Counted from the first letter of the stretch, positions 43,305 through 52,605 are shown. The stretch is DNA of 64,000 nt from Streptomyces sp. DT2A-34 (GCF_030499515.1 NZ_JASTWJ010000001.1:1736001-1800000); one strand, 5' to 3'. A program made the numbers and translations. Notes: a model not told the origin generated them from the letters alone.

Positions 43305-43398
43305 ACCGAGCCTAGGGGAGCCGGCGGCTCGGTCCCACGGCTGCCGGTGACCCGAAAATTTCGGATCGCCGGGTCGCTCCAACAACCCGGGCTGTTGG
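43305..43398. promoter_or_regulatory. Three nested inverted repeats in a divergent promoter
   Basis: ACCGAGCC/GGCTCGGT (43305-43312, 43326-43333), the perfect palindrome CCGAAAATTTCGG (43352-43364) and CCAACA/TGTTGG (43379-43384, 43393-43398). They lie in the 143-base gap between the divergent ThuA-like and DUF5954 genes. The central CGAAA-n-TTTCG palindrome is of the type seen near Streptomyces xylan genes. Confidence 0.5.
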
Positions 43399-43444
43399 GT
43401 CGGTTCACCCCCGCGTGCACCCCCGCGCCGGAAACAATTTGTGT

Positions 43445-44470
43445 ATGACCCATGACTGGCAGCGACAGATCCACGCCCTCCACGACGAGCTGGTCCGCCG
43501 TGACGACCCCGCCGCCTGGGTGCGGGAGGCCGACGCGGTGGACGCCTCTTTGCGCTACCCCGGGTTCGCCCTGCGTGGACCGGTGTTCGGGGTCGCCGTG
43601 CAGGATCCGGCGGTGGGGCCCGAGTGGCGGGTGCTCAAGCCGGTCGTGAACGGGATGCCGCAGATGTGCCGGGACTCGCTGAACACCTATCTGTGGTTCC
43701 GCGCGAAGGACGACACCGACGATCCGGCCGTACGGCGTGAACTGCTCGCCGCCGTGGCCGTGTTGGAGCGGGAGCCGGTCAACGAGGTGGAGGCGTGCGG
43801 GGTGCGGTACCGGATCGTGCGCGGGGACGAGTTCTCGCGCTGCGACGACAACAACCGGCTGGAGCCGCCTCGGCCCACCGACCCGGAGCCCGCTGAGCGG
43901 ACCTGGGACCTGCGCGCCGACCACACCCCCTCCCCCGACCTGGACTTCGTCCTCGACCCGGATCACGTGGACGGCGGCCCGATGACGGGCGCCCTGCTGG
44001 CGGCGCTGCGGGACTTCGCCTACCGGGGCGCGCGGTTCCCCATGACCCTGCGCAGGGACTCGGAGCGGGCGGTGCACTCGCACCCGCAGATCGTGCTGTT
44101 GCCCACCTGCTTCGGCGTGGTCGAGCGGGAACGGACCGGCTGGGAACCGGCCCTCGCCCTCCAGTCCACCCCGCACGACGCCCGGCGCGTGCTGCACGAC
44201 GCGATGATCGAGATGTGGCCCATGCTGTACAAGTTCGACGACGAGAAGAAGGCCGTGTACGAGAAGGCGGCCGCGGAGTTCCGGGCGCTCGAGCGCGCCG
44301 ACGAGGCCCGGGTGGCGGGCCGGGTGTTCCGGATCTGCCGTACCGAGCGCCTGCTGCGCATGGGCCCCGACGGTCCGGAGACCCCGCGCCCGTCGGACAT
44401 CGACGACTACGGCCCGATGAAGATCCATCCGACGCTGCTGCTGGACGGCACCGTCGTCTTCGACGAGTGA
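43445..44470 (+). CDS. DUF5954 family protein
   Basis: A 341-residue soluble protein. ATG at 43445 begins MTHDWQRQIHALHDELVRRDDPAAWVREADAVDAS; the family start agrees, so the upstream ATG at 43415 is rejected. Recognisable blocks: YPGFALRGPVFGVAVQDP, VNGMPQMCRDSLNTYLWF, YRIVRGDEFSRCDD and TPRPSDIDDYGPMKIHPT near the C-terminus. I know this as the actinomycete DUF5954 family without assigned function. There is no signal or membrane segment. Confidence 0.82.
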   Translation: MTHDWQRQIHALHDELVRRDDPAAWVREADAVDASLRYPGFALRGPVFGVAVQDPAVGPEWRVLKPVVNGMPQMCRDSLNTYLWFRAKDDTDDPAVRRELLAAVAVLEREPVNEVEACGVRYRIVRGDEFSRCDDNNRLEPPRPTDPEPAERTWDLRADHTPSPDLDFVLDPDHVDGGPMTGALLAALRDFAYRGARFPMTLRRDSERAVHSHPQIVLLPTCFGVVERERTGWEPALALQSTPHDARRVLHDAMIEMWPMLYKFDDEKKAVYEKAAAEFRALERADEARVAGRVFRICRTERLLRMGPDGPETPRPSDIDDYGPMKIHPTLLLDGTVVFDE

Positions 44471-44537
44471 GACCACCGGCCCGTCCTGGCGCACAGGTGT
44501 TCCATAACGCAGGCCGCTCTGCATAGCCTCGGCTGCG

Positions 44538-45170
44538 ATGAACGCCATCCCCGCGCTCCTGGACCATCTCGTCCTCGCGACCCCGGACCTGGCCGCCACG
44601 GTCGCCGACTTCGCCCGCCGCACCGGCGTGACCCCGGCCCCCGGCGGCGTGCACGTCGGGCTCGGCACCCGTAACCACCTGGTGTCCCTGGGCGGCACCA
44701 GCTACCTGGAGATCATCGGCCCGGATCCCGAGCAGTCCGCGCCCGGCCGGCCCCGGCCCTTCGAGGTCGACGGCCTCACCACCGCGCGCACGGTCACCTG
44801 GGCGCTCTGCCCGCCCGACCTGGACGCGGCCATCGCGGCCGCCCGGGCCCAGGGGTACGACCCCGGCCCGGCGCAGGCGATGAGCCGCCGCAGACCCGAC
44901 GGCACCCTGCTGGAATGGCGGCTCACCGACGGCGACGACGCCCACCCCTCCGGCCTGGTCCCCTTCCTCATCGACTGGAGCGCCACGGTCCACCCCACCG
45001 CCTCGGACCTGCCCACCACACCGCTGCTGTCCCTGTCCGCGAGCGCCCCCGAGCCGGACGAGATCCGGCCCCTGCTGACGGCACTCGGCACGGACCTCGA
45101 CCTCACGACGGGCCCGGTGGGCATGCAGTTCACGGTGGACACGCCGCTGGGGCCGGTGACGTTCCACTAG
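44538..45170 (+). CDS. VOC / glyoxalase-like domain protein
   Basis: A 210-residue cytoplasmic protein. It starts LLDHLVLATPDLAATVADFARRTGV, the opening of a glyoxalase-like (Glyoxalase_3) domain; HVGLGTRNHLVSLGGTSYLEIIGPDPEQ supplies the His and Glu of a VOC metal site. The second half (LSASAPEPDEIRPLLTALG) looks like a degenerate second module. Family members are dioxygenases, isomerases or resistance proteins; nothing here narrows that. It lies 67 bases downstream of the DUF5954 gene. Confidence 0.85.
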   Translation: MNAIPALLDHLVLATPDLAATVADFARRTGVTPAPGGVHVGLGTRNHLVSLGGTSYLEIIGPDPEQSAPGRPRPFEVDGLTTARTVTWALCPPDLDAAIAAARAQGYDPGPAQAMSRRRPDGTLLEWRLTDGDDAHPSGLVPFLIDWSATVHPTASDLPTTPLLSLSASAPEPDEIRPLLTALGTDLDLTTGPVGMQFTVDTPLGPVTFH

Positions 45171-45265
45171 GCGCCCGAGGGGTCCGAGGCACCGTCCGGC
45201 AGGGCGCCTGCGGGGTGTCCGATTTCTTCAAGACCGGCCGCCACCGGGCTGCCTACGGTGGCCGC

Positions 45266-45664
45266 ATGACTCCACGATTCGATGCCATCGGCCTCGTCGT
45301 CTCCGACATGGCCGCCTCCGTCGCCTTCTACCGCCGCCTCGGCTTCGCCTTCCTCGACGGCGCCGAGAACGAGCCGCACGCCGAGGCGGAACTGCCGGGC
45401 GGGCTGCGGTTGTTGCTCGATACGGAGACGACCGTGCGCTCCTTCCACCCCGAGTGGCAGCCGCCCACGGGTGGCGGCCGGCACTCGCTGGCGTTGCGGT
45501 GCGCGGATCCGGGTGAGGTGGACGCGGTGTACGAGGAACTGGTCGGCGCCGGCTACCACGGCGAGCTCAAGCCGTGGGACGCCTTCTGGGGCCAGCGGTA
45601 CGCCTCCGTCCAGGACCCGGACGGAAACGGCGTCGACCTGTTCGCACCGCTGGGGCCCTTGTGA
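45266..45664 (+). CDS. VOC family protein
   Basis: A 132-residue single-domain VOC protein: FDAIGLVVSDMAASVAFYRRLGFAF, GGRHSLALRCADPGEVDAVYEELVGAGY, ASVQDPDGNGVDLFAPLGPL. Possible metal ligands are His in GGRHSLAL and Asp in NGVDLFA (Glu is more usual there), so metal binding may be lost or altered. The final codons and stop lie inside a 57-base palindrome shared with the convergent AraC gene. Confidence 0.87.
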   Translation: MTPRFDAIGLVVSDMAASVAFYRRLGFAFLDGAENEPHAEAELPGGLRLLLDTETTVRSFHPEWQPPTGGGRHSLALRCADPGEVDAVYEELVGAGYHGELKPWDAFWGQRYASVQDPDGNGVDLFAPLGPL

Positions 45665-45708
45665 TGGATCTCCGCGGCGTCGCCGCGGAGATCCATCACA
45701 AGGGCCCC
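45652..45708. terminator. 57-base near-perfect palindrome shared by two stops
   Basis: Two 28-base arms (45652-45679 and 45681-45708) are exact reverse complements around a single T. The left arm begins GGGGCCCTTGTGATGGATCT. It contains the stop of the VOC gene (45662) and of the AraC gene (45698 side), and each protein ends in GPL encoded by its arm. A hairpin of 28 pairs is far longer than a normal terminator. Confidence 0.9.
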
Positions 45709-46400
45709 TGGCCGCCGCGCCGGGCGAGTAGCTCACCGAGCGGCAGGCCCGCCAGTTCCTTGACGTCCCGGGCCAGATGAGCCTGATCGGCGAACCCGGC
45801 CCGGGCGGCCGTGTCCGCGAAGGCCACGCCGTCCCGTGCCAGGGCGAGGGCCCGTCGCAGCCGCAGGATCCGGGCCAGCGTCTTGGGGCCGTAGCCGAAG
45901 GCGGTCCGGCAGCGTCGGTGCAACTGCCGGGCACCGAGGCCGAGTTCGTCGGCGGTGGCGGCGACGGGGCGACCCGTGTCGAGGGCGGTGACGACCCGGA
46001 GCAGCAGCGGGTCGGGCGGCTCGGCGGCGGCGGCCCGCTCCAGCACCACGTCTTCGAGCGCGGTCACGGGGTCGGCCGCGGCACCGACACGTCCGCACAG
46101 CCGTCGTACCTCCGAGGCCGGCCACAGATCCGCGAGCTCGACCCGCCGGTCGCGCAGCTCATGCGCCGGAACGCCGAGCAGGCCGGGCGCGGTGCCCGGG
46201 TGGAAACGGACGCCGACCCAGGTAGTGGGCGGGCCTTCGGTGACGTACGCACGCGTGTCGGGCCCCGCGACGAGCAGCCGCCCCTCGTTCCAGAGCAGAT
46301 CCATGCACCCGTCGGGCAGCACACGCCCCTCACCGGGCCCACCAGGGGTGTTCGTCCACACCACGCCGCCAGGCAGCCGGGACGCCCGCTCCGCGTACAT
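45696..46400 (-). CDS. AraC-family transcriptional regulator
   Basis: A 234-residue regulator from ATG 46400 ([17 protein letters not shown]). The N-terminal half has the DUF6597-like sensor seen in many actinomycete AraC proteins ([41 protein letters not shown]). The C-terminal AraC domain (about 130-230) has two HTH units: [33 protein letters not shown] and [25 protein letters not shown]. It is convergent with the small VOC gene, a common partner of this regulator type; control of that gene is a guess. Confidence 0.9.
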   Translation of the reverse strand: MYAERASRLPGGVVWTNTPGGPGEGRVLPDGCMDLLWNEGRLLVAGPDTRAYVTEGPPTTWVGVRFHPGTAPGLLGVPAHELRDRRVELADLWPASEVRRLCGRVGAAADPVTALEDVVLERAAAAEPPDPLLLRVVTALDTGRPVAATADELGLGARQLHRRCRTAFGYGPKTLARILRLRRALALARDGVAFADTAARAGFADQAHLARDVKELAGLPLGELLARRGGQGPL

Positions 46401-46453
46401 GGGGGCCAGGCTACGCCGCGACGCCTCGCGGGGCGCGGCGCCGGCTGTGGCGG

Positions 46454-46486
46454 TATGCGGCTCCGCCGCGTGGGGCGCGACCAGCC
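46454..46486 (+). repeat. Dispersed intergenic repeat, copy 1
   Basis: TATGCGGCTCCGCCGCG followed by TGGGGCGCGACCAGCC. It matches 49447-49478 except for one base inserted and one substituted. It contains the small palindrome CGGCTCCGCCG and lies in the gap between the AraC and YihY genes. Confidence 0.7.
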
Positions 46487-46489
46487 CCC

Positions 46490-47650
46490 TCAGGCCCCGC
46501 CCTGGTCCTCCGGCTTGTGCGGCGGGTGCGTGTGGGTGCTCTTCACATGGGTCCGCAGCCGGGACGACACGTCCTCCGGCGGCAGGAAGCGGGACCAGCG
46601 CTCGGGGAACTCCGACGGCATGTCGGGGTCGTCGGGGTCGTCGAGCCCGGGCTCGCGGCCGGCGGCGTGGCGGGCCACGTACTCGGCGACCTGGGCCTCG
46701 CGCATCCGCTCGTTGGCCGCGCGGGCCGCCGCCGTCGCGGCGGCCGGCCAGACCCGGTCGATCGCGGCGTTGACCGCGGCCCCGACGAGCACGGCGAACG
46801 CGGACACACCGATCCACAGCATCACGGCGACGGCGGCGGCGAGGGACCCGTAGATCGACGCGCCCTCGATCGTGTTCGTCAGGTAGATGCGCAGCAGGAA
46901 GCTGCCCAGGACCCACATGCCGAGGGCGACCAGCGCGCCGGGCACGTCCTCGATCCAGGGGGAGCGGACCGGCACGGACACGTGGTACAGCGTCGTCAGG
47001 AACGCGATCGACAGGACGATCACGACGGGCCAGTACAGGACCTGCACCACGGTCTCCGACCACGGCACGATCCGCACCACCGCGTCCGGCCCCGCCACCA
47101 TCAGCGGCAGCGCCACCGAGCCGATCAGCAGGGCCGCGATGAACAGCAGGAACGCCACCAGACGGGTCTTCACGATGCCGCGGACGCCGTCGAGGCCGTA
47201 CATCACGGTGATGGTGTCTATGAAGACGTTCACCGCGCGCGACCCCGACCACAGGGCGAACAGGAAGCCGACGGAGATGACGTCGGGGCGGCCGCCGTGC
47301 ATCACGTCGTCCAGGATCGGCTGGGCGATCTGGCGCACGCCCTTGTCGGACAGGACGGTGCGCGAGGCCTCGATCAGGTTGGTCTCCAGGCTGCTGATGG
47401 TGTCGGTGCCGGTCCAGTCGTCGACGTAGCCGAGGAGGCCGATCATGCTGAGCAGCAGCGGCGGCACGGACAGCAGCGTGAAGAACGCGGCCTCGGCGGC
47501 GAGGCCAAGGATGCGGTACTCGATGCAGGAGTTGACGGTGTCCTTGATCAACAGCCAGGCGGTCCTGCGCTTCGAGACGTTCCGGTAGAGGACACGCGCC
47601 CGGTGGAGACGACCGGAGGTCCGCTGGGGGGATTCACTTGCTGGCTGCAC
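46490..47650 (-). CDS. YihY/BrkB-family inner-membrane protein
   Basis: A 386-residue integral membrane protein with six predicted helices between residues about 45 and 310. Family blocks: [70 protein letters not shown] and [32 protein letters not shown]. The acidic cytoplasmic tail (310-386) is Pro/Asp/His-rich and disordered. The family was once named ribonuclease BN in error; its function in actinomycetes is unknown. Divergent from the acyl-CoA dehydrogenase gene. Confidence 0.9.
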   Translation of the reverse strand: MQPASESPQRTSGRLHRARVLYRNVSKRRTAWLLIKDTVNSCIEYRILGLAAEAAFFTLLSVPPLLLSMIGLLGYVDDWTGTDTISSLETNLIEASRTVLSDKGVRQIAQPILDDVMHGGRPDVISVGFLFALWSGSRAVNVFIDTITVMYGLDGVRGIVKTRLVAFLLFIAALLIGSVALPLMVAGPDAVVRIVPWSETVVQVLYWPVVIVLSIAFLTTLYHVSVPVRSPWIEDVPGALVALGMWVLGSFLLRIYLTNTIEGASIYGSLAAAVAVMLWIGVSAFAVLVGAAVNAAIDRVWPAAATAAARAANERMREAQVAEYVARHAAGREPGLDDPDDPDMPSEFPERWSRFLPPEDVSSRLRTHVKSTHTHPPHKPEDQGGA

Positions 47651-47787
47651 GACCTAAAGGTATCCGCCGTACGGGAGCGCACTCATCGCGGCGCCGGGTG
47701 CGCACCCTCGCCACCTGCCCGATCCCCCGCGCCGGTGTCGTGTCAGGCTGGAGACCACCGCCCCCCTCAGGGATAGGTTTCACAGGT

Positions 47788-49422
47788 ATGGCAGGCAGCA
47801 CGCACACCGTGACCAACCAGCCCCCGCCCCTGGTCGGATACGACGTCTACACCGCCGACCGGGCCCTGACCGCGGCCGTCGAACGCCACCTCGCCCCGGA
47901 GCTGCTGGACGAGGTCCGCAGCGAGCTGGCGTCGCTCGGGCGGACCTGCGGATCTCCACAGGTACAGGAGTGGGGGGTACTGGCGAACGACAATCCGCCG
48001 CGGCTGCACACGCACGACCGCTACGGCCACCGTATCGACGAGGTCGAGTTCCATCCGTCCTGGCACCGGCTGCTCGGCAAGGGCGTCGCGGCGGGGCTGA
48101 CCGCGGCCTGGGTCCGGCCGGGCGGGCATGTGCGACGGGCGGCCGCCTTCCTGATGTGGACGCAGGTCGACGCCGGCAACGGCTGCCCGCTGTCCATGAC
48201 CCATGCGGCGGTCCCCGTGCTGCGTACGGACCCCGGCCTCGCCGCCGAGTGGGAGCCGCGGCTGACGTCCATGATCTACGACCGTGAGCTGCGGCCCGCC
48301 CGGCTCAAGGCCGGGTCGCTGTTCGGGATGGGCATGACGGAGAAGCAGGGCGGCAGCGACGTACGCGCCAACACGACGGCCGCGCGCCCGCTTCCCGACG
48401 GCGAGTCGTACGAGCTGACCGGGCACAAGTGGTTCTGCTCGGCACCCATGTCGGACGGGTTCCTGGTGCTGGCGCAGGCTCCGGGCGGGCTCACCTGCTT
48501 CCTCGTGCCGCGCGTGCTGGAGGACGGCAGCCACAACGTGTTCCTCATCCAGCGGCTCAAGGACAAACTGGGCAACCGCTCGAACGCCTCCGGTGAGGTC
48601 GAGTTCGACGGGACGTGGGCGCGCCGGGTCGGTGAGGAGGGGCGCGGGGTGCGCACCATCATCGAGATGGTGGCCGCGACCCGGCTCGACTGCGTACTGG
48701 GCTCGGCGGGGCTGATGCGGCAGGCCGTCGCGCAGGCGATCCACCACTGCGACCACCGCGAGGCGTTCGGCGGGAAGCTCGTCGACAAGCCGCTCATGCG
48801 CAACGTCCTGGCCGACCTCGCCGTCGAGTCCGAGGCGGCGACCACCCTGGCGCTACGGCTCGCGGCCGCCTACGACGACGGCGGCGAGCAGGAGCGGGCG
48901 CTGCTGCGGATAGCGGTACCGGCCGCCAAGTACTGGGTGACCAAGCGGTGTACGCCGCTGACGGTCGAGGCGTCCGAGTGCCTGGGCGGCAACGGGTACG
49001 TCGAGGCGTCCGGGATGCCCCGGCTGGTGCGCGAGTCGCCGCTGAACTCGATCTGGGAGGGCGCGGGCAACGTCCAGGCACTGGACGTGCTGCGGGTGCT
49101 GCAACGGGAGCCGGCGGCGCTCAACGCCTACCTGCAGGAGGTGGGCAAGGCCCGCGGCGCCGACCACCGCCTGGACACGGCGATCAAGGGCCTACTGACG
49201 GAACTGGCCGACTTGGAGGGCATCGAGGCCCGCGCCCGCCGCCTGACGGAGCGACTGGCACTGGTCCTCCAGGGGGCGCTGCTCGTCCGGTTCGCCCCGC
49301 CGGAGGTCGCCGACGCGTTCTGCGCCTCACGGTTGGGAGGTGATGGGGGAATGGCCTTCGGCACACTGCCGTCAACTCTGAACCTGCGGTCACTGGTGGA
49401 CAGGTCCAGGCCGCAGGCCTGA
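47788..49422 (+). CDS. AidB-like acyl-CoA dehydrogenase
   Basis: A 544-residue flavoprotein from ATG 47788. The N-terminal helical extension (about 1-165, GYDVYTADRALTAAVERHL, DEVEFHPSWHRLLGKGVAAGL) is typical of the AidB branch, longer than the usual 380-residue enzymes. FAD-binding blocks follow: LFGMGMTEKQGGSDVRANTTAA, YELTGHKWFCSAPMSDGFLVLAQ, CDHREAFGGKLVDKPLMRNVLAD and ECLGGNGYVEASGMPRLVRESPLNSIWEGAGNVQALD (split across the C-terminal half). AidB of E. coli acts in the alkylation response and has weak isovaleryl-CoA activity; Streptomyces forms are mostly uncharacterised. Monocistronic, followed by a dispersed repeat. Confidence 0.9.
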   Translation: MAGSTHTVTNQPPPLVGYDVYTADRALTAAVERHLAPELLDEVRSELASLGRTCGSPQVQEWGVLANDNPPRLHTHDRYGHRIDEVEFHPSWHRLLGKGVAAGLTAAWVRPGGHVRRAAAFLMWTQVDAGNGCPLSMTHAAVPVLRTDPGLAAEWEPRLTSMIYDRELRPARLKAGSLFGMGMTEKQGGSDVRANTTAARPLPDGESYELTGHKWFCSAPMSDGFLVLAQAPGGLTCFLVPRVLEDGSHNVFLIQRLKDKLGNRSNASGEVEFDGTWARRVGEEGRGVRTIIEMVAATRLDCVLGSAGLMRQAVAQAIHHCDHREAFGGKLVDKPLMRNVLADLAVESEAATTLALRLAAAYDDGGEQERALLRIAVPAAKYWVTKRCTPLTVEASECLGGNGYVEASGMPRLVRESPLNSIWEGAGNVQALDVLRVLQREPAALNAYLQEVGKARGADHRLDTAIKGLLTELADLEGIEARARRLTERLALVLQGALLVRFAPPEVADAFCASRLGGDGGMAFGTLPSTLNLRSLVDRSRPQA

Positions 49423-49424
49423 CC

Positions 49425-49500
49425 CAGGGGCGCGGGGCTGTATTGATATGCGGCTCCGCCGCGTGGGCGCGACAAGCCACGACGGACCCGCAGCCGCCAA
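49425..49500 (+). repeat. Dispersed intergenic repeat, copy 2
   Basis: The core at 49447-49478 matches copy 1 (46454). Flanking GGGGCGCGGGGCTGTAT upstream and GACGGACCCGCAGCCGCC downstream are of the kind often seen after stop codons in Streptomyces. The gap 49423-49777 (355 bases) otherwise holds the TTGCAA repeats at 49665 and no gene. Confidence 0.65.
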
Positions 49501-49664
49501 CGCAACAGGCAGCGGCACCCCCCGTCACGAAGCGGCTGAACCGCCGGAGGCAAGGGGTGGTGCTGCGCCGACACGGCACCACCCCCGCCATGGCCCGTTC
49601 GAGGCCGCGAACGCCGCTCGGGACGGCGTTGCTCAAGTTTCAATCAGGCCAGGACGGTCCACCA

Positions 49665-49683
49665 GGGTTGCAAGGGGTTGCAA
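49665..49683 (+). promoter_or_regulatory. Tandem GGGTTGCAA repeats before GAF regulator
   Basis: GGGTTGCAA at 49665-49673 and again at 49675-49683, a 10-base step, each holding the TTGCAA palindrome. The second is continued as GTTGCAAC. They lie 95-113 bases before the GTG start, a sensible place for autoregulation or activator binding. Confidence 0.5.
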
Positions 49684-49777
49684 CTTGTTGGCGTCCGAGT
49701 GCGGAGTGTGTCCCTCCGCGAGCATCGGACGGCACTATGAGACGCACACTCAGTATGAGTCGAACCGGGAGGGACCC

Positions 49778-51067
49778 GTGGCGCTCTCGCCGACGGACCT
49801 GACGCAACTCGCCGCCGTGGATTCGGCGCGGGCGGCGCGAGTACTCAGCGAGGTCCGCTCCGCCACGCTCTCCGGACAGCGCGCGCCCGTCGCGCCGCGC
49901 CCGGTGATCGAGCGGTCCTGGGAACGCATGCTACGCAGCGGTGTCGATCCCGACCACGACGTCCGGTCCGGGCTGCTGTCCCGCGAGGAGGTGCAGCGGC
50001 GCCGGGAGTCCAGCGCGCTCAAGCATGTGCTGCCGGTGCTGCGCGAGGGGCTGCTGTCGGTCGCGGACATCGCCCACCACATCATGGTCGTCGCCGACGA
50101 CGAGGGCCGGGTGCTGTGGCGGGAGGGCAACTCCTCCGTGCTGCGCAAGGCCGACGGCCTCGGCTTCGAACTCGGCGCCGACTGGCGGGAAAGCGTCGTC
50201 GGCACGAACGGTGTGGGCACCCCGGCCGTGGTGCGCCGGCCGGTGCAGGTCTTCGCCTCCGAGCACTTCCAGCGCTCGCAGACCTCCTGGACCTGCACCG
50301 GCGCCCCCATCACGGATCCGCGGGACGGCCGGCTGATCGGTGTGGTGGACGTCAGCGGGCCGCTGGAGACCATGCACCCGGCCACGCTCGCCTGGGTCGA
50401 CTCGGTGGCCAAGCTCGCCGAGGCCCGGCTGCGCGAGGTGCATCTGACCTCGCTGGAACGGCTGCGCGCGGTGGCGGCGCCGGTGCTGGCCCGGCTGCCC
50501 GGGCGGGCCCTGGTGGTGGACCGGGACGGCTGGACGGCCGCGGTGACCGGGATGCCGTACGCGCACCGGATCGCGCTGCCCAAGTCCCTGTCGCCGGGCC
50601 GACGGTGGCTGCCGGCGCTGGGCGTGTGCTCGGTGGAGCCGCTGGCCGGCGGCTGGCTGCTGCGGGCCGCCGACGAGCCGGTGCCGCCCGGGGCGACGCG
50701 GATCACCCTGGACCTGACGCAGGCGCGCCGCTGGTCGGTGACGGTGTCCGGCGGCGCGGGCTCCTGGAGCCATGAACTGAGCCCCCGGCACGCCGAGTTG
50801 CTGTATCTGCTGGCCCTGCACCGCACCGGCCGCAGCGCGGCGGGGCTGGCCGAGGACATGTTCGGCGACGCGGGCCGTACGGTGACGGTGCGCGCCGAGA
50901 TGTCGCGGGTACGGCGCTATCTCGGGGCGTTCCTGGAGCATCGGCCCTACCGCTTCCGCGAGGACGCGGAGGTCGAGGTGCTGCTGCCGGACGACCCGTG
51001 CGATCTGCTGCCGCACTCGACGGCGCCCGCCGTGACGCGGGGGCGGGTCTCGACCGATATGCCCTGA
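49778..51067 (+). CDS. GAF-domain transcriptional regulator
   Basis: A 429-residue regulator from GTG 49778, which follows GGGAGGG. The N-terminal region (VIERSWERMLRSGVDPDHD, about 35-60) and the GAF-like sensor (about 75-230; HHIMVVADDEGRVLWREGNSSVL, ADWRESVVGTNGVGTPAVVRRPVQVFASEHF, WTCTGAPITDPRDGRLIGVVDVSG) equal the sensor half of AcoR/DhaR-type activators, but the sigma54 AAA domain is absent. The C-terminus (about 330-420) is a winged-helix segment (LYLLALHRTGRSAAGLAEDMFGD, RAEMSRVRRYLG). In actinomycetes such proteins often control dehydrogenase genes; here the neighbour is an acyl-CoA dehydrogenase. Confidence 0.87.
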   Translation: MALSPTDLTQLAAVDSARAARVLSEVRSATLSGQRAPVAPRPVIERSWERMLRSGVDPDHDVRSGLLSREEVQRRRESSALKHVLPVLREGLLSVADIAHHIMVVADDEGRVLWREGNSSVLRKADGLGFELGADWRESVVGTNGVGTPAVVRRPVQVFASEHFQRSQTSWTCTGAPITDPRDGRLIGVVDVSGPLETMHPATLAWVDSVAKLAEARLREVHLTSLERLRAVAAPVLARLPGRALVVDRDGWTAAVTGMPYAHRIALPKSLSPGRRWLPALGVCSVEPLAGGWLLRAADEPVPPGATRITLDLTQARRWSVTVSGGAGSWSHELSPRHAELLYLLALHRTGRSAAGLAEDMFGDAGRTVTVRAEMSRVRRYLGAFLEHRPYRFREDAEVEVLLPDDPCDLLPHSTAPAVTRGRVSTDMP

Positions 51068-51224
51068 GTGTGCCGTGTGCCCGAGTGGCATCTTCCGCAT
51101 ATTTGCGGGGTCTTAGTCCGCAAGCATGCTCCACTGCCGTAGCATCCCCCTACGAGCCACCCCACCTGCTCTTTTGGTCAACACACAGACCAATGGCGGC
51201 AGTTGGCTCGCCTCGGGAGGTTTG

Positions 51225-52514
51225 ATGAAGCACCGCGGCAGACACCGTCGACGCAAGCAGGGCCGTGCCGTGCGCGCGTTCCTGGCCGGAACCGCCCTCG
51301 CGCTCACCGCGGCCGCCACGGTGATCAGCGCCTCACAGGCCACGGTCGGCGACAACCCCGGGGCGCTGGAGCCGCTCACCAGGGCCGCCGAGACCGGCGC
51401 GCTCAGCCTCCACGAGCAGTTGGCCCCGCAGGCCACGCTCGACGAACTCGCCTCCCGGATGGGCAAGCCGGTGGGTGTCCGTGCCGTCCTGGAGAGCGCC
51501 GACCGCAGCCTGCGCACCGCGTCCGGCTGTACGGCCGACGAGCGCACCGCGCTGCCGGTCGCGCCGGCCGCCACGCGCGCGTACTGCTGGGACGCCGCCG
51601 ACACCCGGGCCTGGCGGGCAGGGGCGGTCACCACCTCGGGCGACGCCGACGACGACGGCTGGTGGAACGACAACCGGGTGCTCCTGGCCGGCTGGAGCCA
51701 GGGCAGCGCCGACCGGGGCCTCGCCCGGGTCGCCTTCGTCGACGCGAACGACCTGGCCCGCCTCAGGTACGCCTCGGCCCTCCTCGTCGTCCCGGTGGAC
51801 GGCGGACGCGACTACCGCGCCCTGACCTCCCGCCTGTCCGGCATGGTCTGGTACCAGGACAAGCTGCTGGTCACCACCGCCGACGGCCTGTACGTCTACG
51901 ACATGAACCGCGTCCAGCGCACCACCGTCGACAGCGCCGCGGTGGGCCGCGTCGAGGGGGGCTGGTCGGCGCACGGCAACCGCTTCGTCCTGCCCGCCGT
52001 CGGCTCGTACCGCCTGACCGGCGGGAGCGCCGCTCCCCGCATCGGCGCCATCTCCCTCGACCGCAGCACGGCACCCGACAGCCTGGTGGCGAGCGAACGG
52101 ACCGCCGCCGACAGCGACCGGCCCGCCCGGCTGTGGCGCTACGACTTCGGCACGGACCCGGCGCGCCCCGGTCTGCTGGCCACCGACGCCACCGGATCCG
52201 CGCACGCCGTCGAGGCGTACGAGACGGAGGCGTCCGGCATCAGGGGCCTGCTGTCGCACCGGGCGGCCGGGGCGGACCGCTCCGACTGGTACCTGGGCCG
52301 CGCCCCGGGCGCCACGGACCGGCAGGGCAGCCTCTGGCGCCAGGACACCGAGGGCGCCGAGGCGACCCGCTGCGGCTCGGCGGACGCCCCGCGCTGCTGG
52401 GGCGTCCAGGCCGGGCCCCTGTCGTACTGGGAGGCGACCGGCGAGGTCTGGTCCCAGTCGGGTCAGATGCTGTTCGCCGTGCCGCTGGAGTCGATCGACA
52501 GGGCGCTGGGCTAG
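51225..52514 (+). CDS. Exported protein, probable beta-propeller, unknown
   Basis: A 429-residue protein from ATG 51225, which follows GGGAGG. A very basic N-region (MKHRGRHRRRKQGRAVRAF) precedes a hydrophobic segment (LAGTALALTAAATVISA) that is a signal peptide or anchor. The mature part has regular strand-turn units (VLLAGWSQGSADRGLARVAF, LSGMVWYQDKLLVTTADGLYVYDM, VGRVEGGWSAHGNRFVLPAV) spaced like propeller blades, and three Cys pairs. No catalytic motif was recognised. The gap upstream holds TTGCGG/CCGCAA (51103-51123), possibly the terminator of the GAF gene. Confidence 0.8.
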   Translation: MKHRGRHRRRKQGRAVRAFLAGTALALTAAATVISASQATVGDNPGALEPLTRAAETGALSLHEQLAPQATLDELASRMGKPVGVRAVLESADRSLRTASGCTADERTALPVAPAATRAYCWDAADTRAWRAGAVTTSGDADDDGWWNDNRVLLAGWSQGSADRGLARVAFVDANDLARLRYASALLVVPVDGGRDYRALTSRLSGMVWYQDKLLVTTADGLYVYDMNRVQRTTVDSAAVGRVEGGWSAHGNRFVLPAVGSYRLTGGSAAPRIGAISLDRSTAPDSLVASERTAADSDRPARLWRYDFGTDPARPGLLATDATGSAHAVEAYETEASGIRGLLSHRAAGADRSDWYLGRAPGATDRQGSLWRQDTEGAEATRCGSADAPRCWGVQAGPLSYWEATGEVWSQSGQMLFAVPLESIDRALG

Positions 52515-52605
52515 CCCCTGCCGTTGGATCATCCCTGCGTCGCGGGGCCCTGCGGTCACGGACGCCGATCGACAGATCGGCCGGCCGGATGATTCCCTGG
52601 CCGTC

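Noticed and set aside
52565..52580. CCGATC/GATCGG hairpin before the GNAT gene
   Set aside because: A 6-base stem is too weak to call a terminator or operator in DNA this rich in GC.
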